From contig JAKLHK010000002.1 of assembly GCA_022710185.1 (NCBI GenBank), positions 124,001 through 188,000 on the forward strand: a stretch of DNA of 64,000 nt, read 5' to 3'. The notes below the pieces were generated by a model. It was not told where the DNA came from. It ran no database searches and worked only from the letters and a program-made list of their open reading frames with translations. The DNA comes from Bacteroidota bacterium (GTDB lineage Bacteria > Bacteroidota > Bacteroidia > Bacteroidales > JAGNHN01). Position 1 is the stretch's first letter; every line of letters begins with the position of its first letter. A program made the translations under genes and the position numbers. Below, piece by piece: positions 28,401 through 36,450 of the stretch.

Positions 28401-28478
28401 CTCGACTTCTGGCGCAAGGGTCCTGTGCCTCTGGAGCAAGAAGGAAGGTTGCACGGAATGGTAGTGCTTGTCCGCTGA
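22461..28478 (+). CDS. Giant lectin/repeat surface protein with CHU_C (T9SS type B) tail
   Basis: As annotated this is 2005 residues. From the ATG at 22461 the signal peptide core (RVWITLVLLFLLQGHGAAQA) begins 26 residues in; a TTG at 22524 (reading LKRLRVWITL) would give a more usual length, so the start is uncertain. Residues 46-250 resemble an L-type lectin: GNGMVFVLQ, then LGIEFDTYQD and DHIAISKSG with candidate metal-binding Asp. Next come PKD/Ig-like domains, then 15 copies of a ~75-residue repeat, each carrying a PxGGTYSGxGxSGG-type core, a Y-x-Y strand, T-G-C-x-D-S and HPLP. The C-terminal ~95 residues (VPNAFTPNGDGVNDRFFPV, DRWGNVVF, WDG) are a CHU_C gliding-associated domain, a T9SS type B signal. 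It probably acts as a long surface adhesin binding glycans. Confidence 0.85.
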   Translation: MPDTVSTYQEGYPPSRRRSDALKRLRVWITLVLLFLLQGHGAAQAFFLNGSTTLSGNGCFQLTPAAAGQSASLWQLSKLDLNQAFDIQYQAQFGNNNSGGNGMVFVLQAEGITALGNPGAGMGYQDITPSLGIEFDTYQDLVGDPFYDHIAISKSGGILHTGSTQIQVPVQASAFSANIEDGLSHHIRITWQPNGDTLRIYFDHVLRVTKVYDIINSAMGGTSQVWWGLTAATSAAFNAHAVCLLQTPPALANTSIDMCQGDTLSLILPFGSGFSWTPATGLSNPSANNWLLFPSGTTNYTVSYTDTSGLPASTAITVNVHPLPTPFAVIIPGGDSTYCKGGSGVDVAMAGSQTTALYDLFLNGSLLWPDVSGNGSGFSFGLMMASGKYTVVATDSTTGCSAPMLGSVTVVIDSLPLVYNVGGGGAYCQFSTGPAITLSGSEAGLSYTLYRNGNINPLQVATGTGGALSFGPQQTAGTYTVHALNPLTGCTRIMAGSAVVTILPLPAVTLASPADLCAGDPAVTLSSGSPAGGTYSGFGIAGGVISNTYNTGPRMLYYTVTHPVNGCLRTDSAGYQVHALPVPDLGPDTSFCAGASVILATSGAYVAYLWDNGTTAPNRTIITGGMYHLRVQDIHGCYGRDTLLASVDPLPVLSLQPFPDACAGDPPLTLNQGSPTGGTWFGMGVSGNVFQPAQTGPGSYNLTYVYTDPLTACLNTISGSMTVYALPMPGLSLPSGVCLSAPPFALSGGFPAGGTWSGPGISGGTFDPSLGSGPRQVTYTYTHPVTGCSASITDTLWVHPLPTVAVPALAPVCLGSAAAVLPPGTPAGGTWQGPGVSGGSFMPPPSPGTYSLGYYYQDPLTGCADSAFTFKVVHPLPVVTFQSSLQACEGDAPFPLNGGLPTGGTYSGPLYSGGMFVPLFAGSYTLTYSWIDPSTQCQSSSSYLLPVYPLPTATLLAPAPFCLTDPPVALSGGSPLGGSYILDGNPADSLFPILAGAGTHALAYAYTDSASTCTDTAQVPLQVHPLPQIQHPPPGDLCMNGLPFLLSGGTPAGGTYSGPGLNGNLFHPSAPGTYTLFYHYQEALTGCRDSLALSITVHPLPNVGLSLPAEVCANATPLTLSGGTPGGGTYSGAGISAGTFSPAFGNGPRVVHYTYEDPVTGCRDTVSDTIMVHPLPVMGLSLPGPFCASDPDTLLLGGNPAGGTYSGTGISGGLFQPSVGSGVYTIQYFYEDPLTSCRDTVAGSILVHPLPQLQLTPWPDICAQGNPLPLTYASPTGGTWSGTGVSGGSFNPQISGPGTFGLSYAYTSPFTGCSDSLSDSIRVYPQPLVSFVVDTSLCLGAAALSLSGGSPAGGTYGGSGVSAGTFSPAVAAAHAIWYVWADPATQCSDTARDTLTVYPLPQVMLSPAPDYCAGDPPVALGPATPAGGWWSGAAGPGGLFDPGQGSGTYIYTYHYADPLSQCADSARDTLLVHALPAVSAPTLPDLCINDSLFTLPAGSPSGGLWGGPGVTAGVFDPAMGAGTWSLWYAYSDPASGCSDTAAAQLIVHDLPTLTFSAPGPLCQSDPVILVGGGQPAGGTYFSPYMSGSNFFPSLTGPGYWPVWYAYTDPATGCMDTVVDSIRVHPLPTVIAPGGSSLCMDALPYPLPAGSPTGGYWTGPGIYGDSLDPGGPGTFVLWYTYTDPQTGCRDSASAAFTIHPLPDPQLPPDTAFCQGGSVTLAAPGPYQSWQWSDGSTAPYLVVQVTGTFWLVVTDPNQCISVPDTVSVEVWPSPVPGIPSDTSVCYGGLLSYDAPQGFTSYAWSNGQHGPLLISGQGGSYILTVTDQAGCEGWDTLLLMVLPVPELLLPDSLFLCADDVHILDAGPGATGVDFLWSDGLQGEWRVVSEPGWYAVTADNGACSSRDSCLVLPCARIWVPNAFTPNGDGVNDRFFPVSSEPLLMSRLTILDRWGNVVFSSAGGQEGWDGTRHGRPCPTDVYTWVLDFWRKGPVPLEQEGRLHGMVVLVR

Positions 28479-28496
28479 AAAGGGAAGAGAATATCG

Positions 28497-28504
28497 TATT
28501 TTTG
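28497..28504 (+). promoter_or_regulatory. -7 promoter element of the aldolase gene
   Basis: TATTTTTG matches TAnnTTTG and lies 40 bases ahead of the aldolase ATG. No TTTG lies at the expected -33 distance. Confidence 0.45.
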
Positions 28505-28544
28505 CCCCTGTTTCCCAGAGCATATCCATCAAAAATCCGATACC

Positions 28545-29618
28545 ATGAGCCTTAGAGAAAAAGTAAAGCCCGGCGTGGCCACAGGGGATGCCGTACAGGA
28601 GATCTTCCGCCATGCGCGCGCCAACCAGTATGCCCTGCCTGCCGTGAATGTGGTGGGCTCCCATTCCGTGAATGCCGTGCTGGAAGCAGCCAAAGTAGTG
28701 AACACCCCGGTGATCATACAGTTTTCCAACGGGGGCGCCGCATTCTATGCAGGGAAGGGGCTGAGCAACGACAATGAGCAGGCCGCCATTGCCGGATCAG
28801 TCGCCGGCGCCCAGTACATCCATCAGGTGGCCGAACTTTACGGTGTTCCGGTCATCATCCATACCGACCATGCCGCACGTAAGCTGCTGCCCTGGATCGA
28901 CGGGCTGCTGGATGCCGGGGAAGCCTGGTACCGCGCCTACGGAAAGCCCCTGTTCAGCAGCCATATGCTGGACCTATCAGAGGAGGACCTGGAGGAAAAC
29001 GTGGCAACCTGCAAGGCCTATCTGGAGCGGATGAGCCGCATAGACATGACCCTCGAGATCGAGCTGGGCATTACCGGAGGCGAGGAAGACGGAGTGGACA
29101 ATACGGGCATCGAGAGCTCACGCCTGTACACCCAGCCGGAACATGTTGCCTACGCTTACGAGGAGCTGATGAAGATCAGTCCGCGCTTTACCATTGCCGC
29201 ATCTTTCGGGAACGTCCATGGGGTATACAAGCCGGGAAATGTCAGGCTGGAACCCGTCATCCTGCACAACTCACAACAATACATCCAGCAGAAGTTCGGC
29301 ACGGGGCCCAATCCGGTGGATTTCGTATTCCATGGCGGATCAGGCTCTCCTCAGGAAAAGATTCGTGAAGCCATAGGGTATGGCGTTATCAAGATGAACA
29401 TAGATACCGACACCCAATGGGCTTTCTGGGATGGGGTAAGGGCTTATGATGCCAAATACCACGGGTATCTGCAGGGGCAGATTGGCAACCCGGAAGGGGA
29501 GGATGTTCCCAACAAGAAGTATTATGATCCGCGCAAATGGCTGCGTGAAGGCGAGAAGGCCATGGTGAGCCGGCTGCGTCAGGCCTTCGAGGATCTGAAT
29601 GCGATGAACCGTTATTGA
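28545..29618 (+). CDS. fbaA: Class II fructose-bisphosphate aldolase
   Basis: The 357-residue length and sequence fit the class IIA, zinc-dependent aldolases. Visible signatures are YALPAVNVVGSHSVNAVLEAA near the N-terminus, VIIHTDHAARK with the zinc His and catalytic Asp, LEIELGITGGEEDGVDN, the glycine-rich FVFHGGSGSP with another zinc His, and GVIKMNIDTDTQWAFWDGVR binding phosphate. It interconverts fructose-1,6-bisphosphate with glyceraldehyde-3-phosphate and dihydroxyacetone phosphate in glycolysis and gluconeogenesis. It is a single gene with its own -7 box and a shared stem-loop terminator downstream. The GAPDH operon 5 kb away works on the next step of the same pathway. Confidence 0.96.
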   Translation: MSLREKVKPGVATGDAVQEIFRHARANQYALPAVNVVGSHSVNAVLEAAKVVNTPVIIQFSNGGAAFYAGKGLSNDNEQAAIAGSVAGAQYIHQVAELYGVPVIIHTDHAARKLLPWIDGLLDAGEAWYRAYGKPLFSSHMLDLSEEDLEENVATCKAYLERMSRIDMTLEIELGITGGEEDGVDNTGIESSRLYTQPEHVAYAYEELMKISPRFTIAASFGNVHGVYKPGNVRLEPVILHNSQQYIQQKFGTGPNPVDFVFHGGSGSPQEKIREAIGYGVIKMNIDTDTQWAFWDGVRAYDAKYHGYLQGQIGNPEGEDVPNKKYYDPRKWLREGEKAMVSRLRQAFEDLNAMNRY

Positions 29619-29644
29619 TCCTTTGCAGGAAATCGGATAACCTG

Positions 29645-29682
29645 TAAAAAACAACGGACACGCATGCTTCGCTGTCCGTTGT
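29645..29682 (-). terminator. Terminator between aldolase and USP operon
   Basis: ACAACGGACA (29651-29660) pairs exactly with TGTCCGTTGT (29673-29682) across 12 bases. On the minus strand it is followed by a run of six T (complement of 29645-29650), so it terminates the leftward USP operon; it may also stop the aldolase transcript. Confidence 0.8.
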
Positions 29683-29704
29683 CCCTTGTCCCTTGTCCCT
29701 TGTC
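29678..29704. repeat. Short tandem repeat, 7-bp unit
   Basis: The heptamer CCCTTGT is repeated about three to four times directly after the terminator stem and runs up to the stop codon of the USP gene. It probably arose by slippage; no function is evident. Confidence 0.7.
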
Positions 29705-30554
29705 AGAAGGTAGACCGGACGATCTCCTTAGGCTGAATGCATAGAACAGGATAAGGGGAATGGTTGACCATCTGCTGGGCGTAGGCCCCCAGCCAGAGGT
29801 TGGCCGCCGTTTTCTCCTGTTCGGTCATGATGGTGATGAGGTTGGCATCGACCTCCTTGGCATAGTTCAGCGTGGCTTCGGTCAGGTTGTCAGTCTCAAG
29901 GGCTACCCGGACATAGCGGATATCCTGCTCATCGAGGTATTTGGCGATCTGGTCGAGGTAGCGGTCCACCTTGTCGCGCACGGCAAGGATCTGGGTGGTA
30001 TACAATCCGAGGACATGGATCCGCGCATTGAAGATCTTGGCCACTGCAGCCGTCATGGGCACCTTTTGCCGGCTCTCGGTGGTACTGTCGATCGGCATGA
30101 TGATATTGCGCAGGGTGCGTTTGATGGGGATGCCTTCCCGTATGGTAATGATGGGGCAGGGTGCGGCGGTAACCAGCCGGAAAGCATTGCTGCCAATCCA
30201 GAACTCCTCGAAGCCCGAGGTGCCATGGGTGCCGCAAACCATGAGCCAGCACTTGGAGTCTTTGGCTTCGGCCACAATCTCACGATAAACCTTGCCAAAG
30301 CGTATTTTCCATTCGATCTTTCCGGTCTTGAGCCTCCAGGCATATTTCTTCACGAGCTCGGCCAGGAGCTTCTCCGCGTCTTCTGTCTGGTTCTGCCCGT
30401 CCGGGCCGGACAGCCGGCCTTCGGACTCTGAGCGGGCTACCCAGACCATCAGTATGTTCGCTTCCGCCTTCTGGGCAATAGAGAGGGCGTGTTCCAGGGC
30501 ATTGATGGAGCATTCGGAAAAGTCGATGGCCACCAGGATAGTTCGCGCTTTCAT
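29703..30554 (-). CDS. Tandem-domain universal stress protein
   Basis: The 283 residues contain two USP domains (about 1-145 and 150-283). Domain 1 begins KARTILVAIDFSECSINALEHAL and has the ATP-binding motif GTHGTSGFEEFWIGSNA (G-x2-G-x9-G-S). Domain 2 begins RNIIMPIDSTTES and its glycine motif is degraded (ITIMTEQEKTAANLWLGAYAQQMV), so nucleotide binding probably rests on domain 1. The end matches the USP strand YPVLCIQPKE. Such proteins aid survival under starvation, redox or other stress in the cytoplasm. It is the third gene of a USP-SPOR-USP operon, 11 bases after the SPOR gene. Confidence 0.9.
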   Translation of the reverse strand: MKARTILVAIDFSECSINALEHALSIAQKAEANILMVWVARSESEGRLSGPDGQNQTEDAEKLLAELVKKYAWRLKTGKIEWKIRFGKVYREIVAEAKDSKCWLMVCGTHGTSGFEEFWIGSNAFRLVTAAPCPIITIREGIPIKRTLRNIIMPIDSTTESRQKVPMTAAVAKIFNARIHVLGLYTTQILAVRDKVDRYLDQIAKYLDEQDIRYVRVALETDNLTEATLNYAKEVDANLITIMTEQEKTAANLWLGAYAQQMVNHSPYPVLCIQPKEIVRSTF

Positions 30555-30565
30555 AGGTGTGAGTT

Positions 30566-31015
30566 TTATGGTTGTATGCTTACACCGGTTCCTCCAAGGG
30601 GAGGGAACCGTATCATGTCCTTGATCACAAAAGCTCCTGGATATTCGGTCAGGATCTGCTGCAGAAAACCTTCGGCCTCCAGGCGGGTGCGGAAATCCCC
30701 TACCCTTACCTTGTAGTTTGGCTCCTGGTATACCACATAGGCCTCATGTTCCGGGAAGCGGGCCAGGAAACCCTTGTAGGCCTCGAAGGCCCTGCTTTTT
30801 GAATTGTTCCCGGAGTCGAAGAAGATTTGTACCCGGAAGCCTTCGAACTCGGGATGGAGTTTACTGATTTCCCGGTGTTTTTCCACCAGGCGGCTGATGC
30901 GTGCCGGGGCATCCACATGCACCCGGCCCTGCGGAGCTTCCTGGGCAGCGCTGTACCCCCATGGCAGCAGCAGGAGCAGGGCCACACAGCCCGTTATGCC
31001 TGTCCAGCCTCTCAT
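30566..31015 (-). CDS. Exported SPOR-domain protein
   Basis: This 149-residue protein has a signal peptide (residues ~5-24, CVALLLLLPWGYSAAQE). After a short linker it has one SPOR domain (about 65-140): GFRVQIFFDSGNNSKSRAFEAYKGF, YVVYQEPNYKVRVGDFRTRLEAEGFLQQI, then ITEYPGAFVIKD-like end. SPOR domains bind denuded peptidoglycan glycan strands, often at division sites, so the protein probably sits in the periplasm on the wall. Its start overlaps the stop of the upstream USP gene by four bases, and another USP gene follows after 11 bases, so three proteins from two compartments are made together. Confidence 0.85.
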   Translation of the reverse strand: MRGWTGITGCVALLLLLPWGYSAAQEAPQGRVHVDAPARISRLVEKHREISKLHPEFEGFRVQIFFDSGNNSKSRAFEAYKGFLARFPEHEAYVVYQEPNYKVRVGDFRTRLEAEGFLQQILTEYPGAFVIKDMIRFPPLGGTGVSIQP

Positions 31016-31857
31016 GAGCGGTGGTTAAGGCCCCTGATCCCCGGGTTGACCGACAGCACCGGCACCGGTGCGTTGTTCACCATCTGCTGAGCGAAATGCC
31101 CCATCATGATGCTGGCGTTGGCGGTATCCTTTTCCGTCATGATCACGATGAGGTCGGCACCTACTGTTTCGGCATAATCAATGGTGGCCATTGTTATGTT
31201 GTCGCTACTCCGGCTTTCACAGCTGGAACTGAGCCCCTGCCGGGTGAGCTCCTTGCACGCGGCCTTCATGTTGGACTCCACTTTGCGCTGCAGCGAGCGA
31301 AGTGAAGTGGAATAGAGCCCGAGTACCCTGATCTCGGCATCAAAGGCCCTGGCAAAGGCCGCGGCATAAGGGATTTTCATGCCTGTCTCCGGCGTACTGT
31401 CGATCGGCATCACGATGCGGTGTATCCCCCTTTCCATCTCAAACTCGCTGCGTACGGTGATCACGGGTACCGGAGCGTAGCTAACAATACGGTAGGCATT
31501 GCTGCCGATCCAGTATTGCTCGAAGCCTGACACTCCGTGCGAACCGGCAACGATAAGGTCTACTTCCTCCGCCCTGGCCAGGTTGCCGATCTCCTGGTAT
31601 ACCTTGCCCTTCTTCAGGCGGTAGGTCAGTTTGAATCTGCCCAGCTCCGGCTGAAACTGGGCTACCAGTTCGTCGAACTGCTTTTTTACTTCCTGCCGCA
31701 GGTCACGCGAAATAGCTGCCAGCCCTGAGGACTCCATGGAATTATCGACCCAAACCATTTCGATATCAGCGCCAAACACCTGGGCGAGGTATATGCTGTA
31801 TCTCAGGGAGTGGACCGATCCACTGGAGAAATCGACGGCGCTTAGGATCTTCTTCAT
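31012..31857 (-). CDS. Tandem-domain universal stress protein (second copy)
   Basis: I use the ATG at 31857 (MKKILSAVDFSSGSVHSLRY); an ATG three codons upstream is also possible. The 281 residues hold two USP domains. The first carries GSHGVSGFEQYWIGSNA, the same G-x2-G-x9-G-S nucleotide motif as the sister gene; the second opens HRIVMPIDSTPET and is degenerate. It is a clear paralogue of the gene at 29703, with matching motifs throughout. It is first in the operon and overlaps the SPOR gene by four bases, a sign of translational coupling. Confidence 0.9.
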   Translation of the reverse strand: MKKILSAVDFSSGSVHSLRYSIYLAQVFGADIEMVWVDNSMESSGLAAISRDLRQEVKKQFDELVAQFQPELGRFKLTYRLKKGKVYQEIGNLARAEEVDLIVAGSHGVSGFEQYWIGSNAYRIVSYAPVPVITVRSEFEMERGIHRIVMPIDSTPETGMKIPYAAAFARAFDAEIRVLGLYSTSLRSLQRKVESNMKAACKELTRQGLSSSCESRSSDNITMATIDYAETVGADLIVIMTEKDTANASIMMGHFAQQMVNNAPVPVLSVNPGIRGLNHRS

Positions 31858-31961
31858 CAGGAACACTTGCGCTAAACGTAGCTAATATATAGGATTTTTC
31901 CTGACATCACAACGCATTCCCGCGGAAATGACACCTTTTACGCTGCGTCCGGTGCTTTTCT

Positions 31962-31969
31962 TACTTTTG
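31962..31969 (+). promoter_or_regulatory. -7 promoter element of ruvB-queG
   Basis: TACTTTTG matches TAnnTTTG and lies 18 bases ahead of the ruvB ATG, implying a very short leader. Confidence 0.45.
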
Positions 31970-31987
31970 TCATAAGCACCTTAAGGA

Positions 31988-33013
31988 ATGAACGAGAACC
32001 TCGACGCGTACGGAAAAAACCTCAGCCCGGCAGAGCGTGAAGTGGAAAAGGTGCTTCGTCCGGCCCGTTTCGGGGATTTCGCAGGTCAGGACAAGGTAGT
32101 GGAGAACCTCAGGGTGTTCGTGGCAGCGGCCCGCCAGCGTGGGGAAGCCCTGGACCATGTGCTGCTCCACGGTCCTCCCGGACTGGGCAAGACCACCCTC
32201 TCGCACATCATTGCCAACGAGCTGGGGGTGAATATCCGCATCACCAGCGGTCCGGTACTCGACAAGCCCGGGGAACTGGCCGGGCTGCTCACCAACCTCG
32301 AAGAAAACGATGTGCTGTTCATCGACGAGATCCATCGTCTGAGCCCGGTGGTGGAGGAGTACCTTTACTCGGCCATGGAGGACTACCGCATCGACATCAT
32401 GATCGATACGGGTCCCAATGCCCGCTCGGTACAGATCGGCCTGAGCCCCTTCACCCTCATCGGGGCCACCACACGATCGGGCCTGCTCACCGCACCGCTC
32501 CGCTCACGCTTCGGCATCAATGCCCGTCTGGCTTACTATGATGGACCCACGCTCACCGGCATCGTTCGCCGCTCCGCCCAGATCCTGGGCGTTAAAATCT
32601 CCGACGAGGCTTCGGTAGAAATCGCCCGGCGCAGCCGGGGCACGCCCCGCATCGCCAACCTCCTGCTGCGCAGGGTACGCGACTTCGCACAGATCAAGGG
32701 CGACGGCCATATCGACCTCCCCCTCGCCCGCTTTGGCCTGGAGGCACTCAACGTGGATGCCTTCGGCCTGGATGAGATGGACAACAAGATACTGGACACC
32801 ATCATCGTGAAATTCAAGGGCGGCCCGGTAGGGATCAACACCATCGCCACAGCCGTGGGAGAAGACCCCGGCACCATCGAAGAGGTCTATGAGCCCTTCC
32901 TCATCCAGGAAGGCTTCCTGATGCGCACGCCCCGCGGCCGGGAAGTGACCGAAAGGGCCTACCGCCACCTCGGCCACAGCAAGCTCAGGGGCGATCAACC
33001 CCAGCTCTTCTGA
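31988..33013 (+). CDS. ruvB: Holliday junction branch-migration ATPase RuvB
   Basis: The 341-residue AAA+ protein has the standard RuvB layout. [19 protein letters not shown] is the N-terminal block, [18 protein letters not shown] is Walker [18 protein letters not shown] is Walker [20 protein letters not shown] is the sensor 1 and arginine-finger region, and [18 protein letters not shown] is sensor 2. The C-terminal winged helix ends [15 protein letters not shown]. It drives branch migration with RuvA and feeds RuvC during recombination repair. queG follows after two bases, so they are co-transcribed, a common arrangement in Bacteroidota. Confidence 0.98.
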   Translation: MNENLDAYGKNLSPAEREVEKVLRPARFGDFAGQDKVVENLRVFVAAARQRGEALDHVLLHGPPGLGKTTLSHIIANELGVNIRITSGPVLDKPGELAGLLTNLEENDVLFIDEIHRLSPVVEEYLYSAMEDYRIDIMIDTGPNARSVQIGLSPFTLIGATTRSGLLTAPLRSRFGINARLAYYDGPTLTGIVRRSAQILGVKISDEASVEIARRSRGTPRIANLLLRRVRDFAQIKGDGHIDLPLARFGLEALNVDAFGLDEMDNKILDTIIVKFKGGPVGINTIATAVGEDPGTIEEVYEPFLIQEGFLMRTPRGREVTERAYRHLGHSKLRGDQPQLF

Positions 33014-33015
33014 CC

Positions 33016-33948
33016 ATGCCGGCCCCTCCGGATCCGGTCATGCTCGCGGCCCGGCTGAAGAAAGTGTCCCTGGAGGCAGGTTTCGACGCCTGCGGGATTG
33101 CAGAAGCCCGAACCCTGGTGGAACAGAGAGTGCACCTGCAGGAATGGCTGCGCCAGGGGATGCATGCCGGAATGGCCTGGATGGAGGGGCACTTCGACAA
33201 ACGCCTGGACCCGACAGCCCTTATGCCGGGCACGCGCAGTGTGATCTGCCTCATTCATAATTATTTCCCCGATAAGGAACCCTCCGGGGAGTATAGGATC
33301 GCCCGCTATGCCCTCGGAGAGGACTATCATTTCGTATTGAAGGACAAGATGCGGCCCATCCTCGCCTGGCTGCAAGCAGAGGGAGCAACGGCTTCCCGGG
33401 CATTCACCGACTCTGCACCCATCCTTGAGCGGGCCTGGGCCCAACGCGCAGGACTGGGATGGACAGGAAAGAACAGCCTGTTGCTGAACCGGGAAATGGG
33501 ATCCTATTTCTTTCTGGCCGAAATACTAACTGACCTCACCCTTGCCCCGGATGCCCCGATTACCCGCGATTACTGCGGGGGTTGCGTGCGCTGCATCACC
33601 GCCTGTCCTACCCAGGCCATTGTGCAGCCTGGAGTGGTGGATGCCCGGCGATGCATCTCTTACCTTACTATCGAGAATAAGGATGATATCCCCGATGAAT
33701 TCCGCGGACAATACCAGGATTGGGTCTTCGGTTGCGATATATGCCAGGAAGTGTGCCCCTGGAACAGCAAGGCCACTCCCCACGGGGAGCCCCGCCTGAA
33801 GGCTCATCCGGACCTCCTGAATCTGCGGAAAAGCGACCTGGACGCGCTGAGCGAGGCAGAATTCACCCGCCGTTTCTCCCGCTCCCCCCTGGCCCGCACA
33901 GGTTATTCTGGTCTCAAAAGGAATGCTGCATTCCTGGGAGAGGGATAA
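33016..33948 (+). CDS. queG: Epoxyqueuosine reductase QueG
   Basis: This 310-residue protein has the QueG architecture: an N-terminal cobalamin-binding region (GFDACGIAEARTL, MAWMEGHFDKRLDP, PGTRSVICLIHNY) and two 4Fe-4S motifs, CGGCVRCITACPTQA and CDICQEVCPWN. WTGKNSLLLNREMGSYFFLAEIL lies between them. It reduces epoxyqueuosine to queuosine in the wobble position of tRNAs with GUN anticodons, the last step of the pathway. It is slightly shorter than forms that carry a C-terminal HEAT-repeat extension. It is translated right after ruvB. Confidence 0.95.
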   Translation: MPAPPDPVMLAARLKKVSLEAGFDACGIAEARTLVEQRVHLQEWLRQGMHAGMAWMEGHFDKRLDPTALMPGTRSVICLIHNYFPDKEPSGEYRIARYALGEDYHFVLKDKMRPILAWLQAEGATASRAFTDSAPILERAWAQRAGLGWTGKNSLLLNREMGSYFFLAEILTDLTLAPDAPITRDYCGGCVRCITACPTQAIVQPGVVDARRCISYLTIENKDDIPDEFRGQYQDWVFGCDICQEVCPWNSKATPHGEPRLKAHPDLLNLRKSDLDALSEAEFTRRFSRSPLARTGYSGLKRNAAFLGEG

Positions 33949-34018
33949 GAAGAATTGAGTATTCCTGTTACTTCTTATTGAGGGAGCAAACGGAAGGAAA
34001 GCAAGAGTTAATCTTCCT

Positions 34019-34060
34019 GAAAAATAAAACGGGCCCTCGCCGTATCCACGGTAAGGGCCC
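34019..34060 (-). terminator. Terminator of the GAPDH operon
   Basis: On the plus strand GGGCCCT..CCGT (34031-34044) pairs with ACGG..AGGGCCC (34049-34060) around ATCC. On the minus strand the stem is followed by TTTTATTTTT (complement of about 34020-34029). It lies about 25 bases after the gapA stop and faces the convergent queG. Confidence 0.82.
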
Positions 34061-34082
34061 ATCCGAAACAGTTTAGCGAAGT

Positions 34083-36094
<2,012 letters not shown>

Positions 36095-36450
36095 AGGTTC
36101 AGGTTTTTAGTTCTCACTCACTTTCTTTATTACACACAGCTCTGATTTTCTGAGACTTACATGCCCAGTGACAGGGCCTTCTTCCCCAACGTAATCAGGA
36201 CTGCAAAGATCGTTAATTCCTTCCCCCTTATTGCGGGCCTTGTGTTAATTTTTCGGGACGCAGGTGCGGCCTGAATTCATTGGAGCATTGACGCGCTTAG
36301 GGGATTGGACTATATTTACCCTTCAGACTCCTGGCCAGAGGTCTGAGCTTACGTTGGCCCGCGGATCCTGTATTGCCTCCAAATCATCTTTTGGTCATAT
36401 ATAAATATTGACATACATTTGCCAAACAGACCTCAGCACCAATCCAGCCT
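36095..36450. other. Divergent intergenic region between GAPDH operon and carboxylase operon
   Basis: This 356-base gap holds no gene that I can support. Its right end carries a full Bacteroidota promoter for the carboxylase operon at 36390-36421. The left side must carry the promoter for the GAPDH pair, but the best -7 candidate on the minus strand there is one base off consensus. Confidence 0.6.
36390..36421 (+). promoter_or_regulatory. Complete Bacteroidota promoter of the acyl-CoA carboxylase operon
   Basis: TTTG at 36390-36393 and TACATTTG at 36414-36421 match the -33 TTTG and -7 TAnnTTTG elements exactly, with a 20-bp AT-rich spacer. The predicted transcript start, near 36428, lies about 23 bases ahead of the first ATG. 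Confidence 0.75.

Noticed and set aside
29678..29704. CCCTTGT tandem copies as a regulatory array
   Set aside because: Only three to four copies lie at the end of a terminator region; simple slippage explains them.
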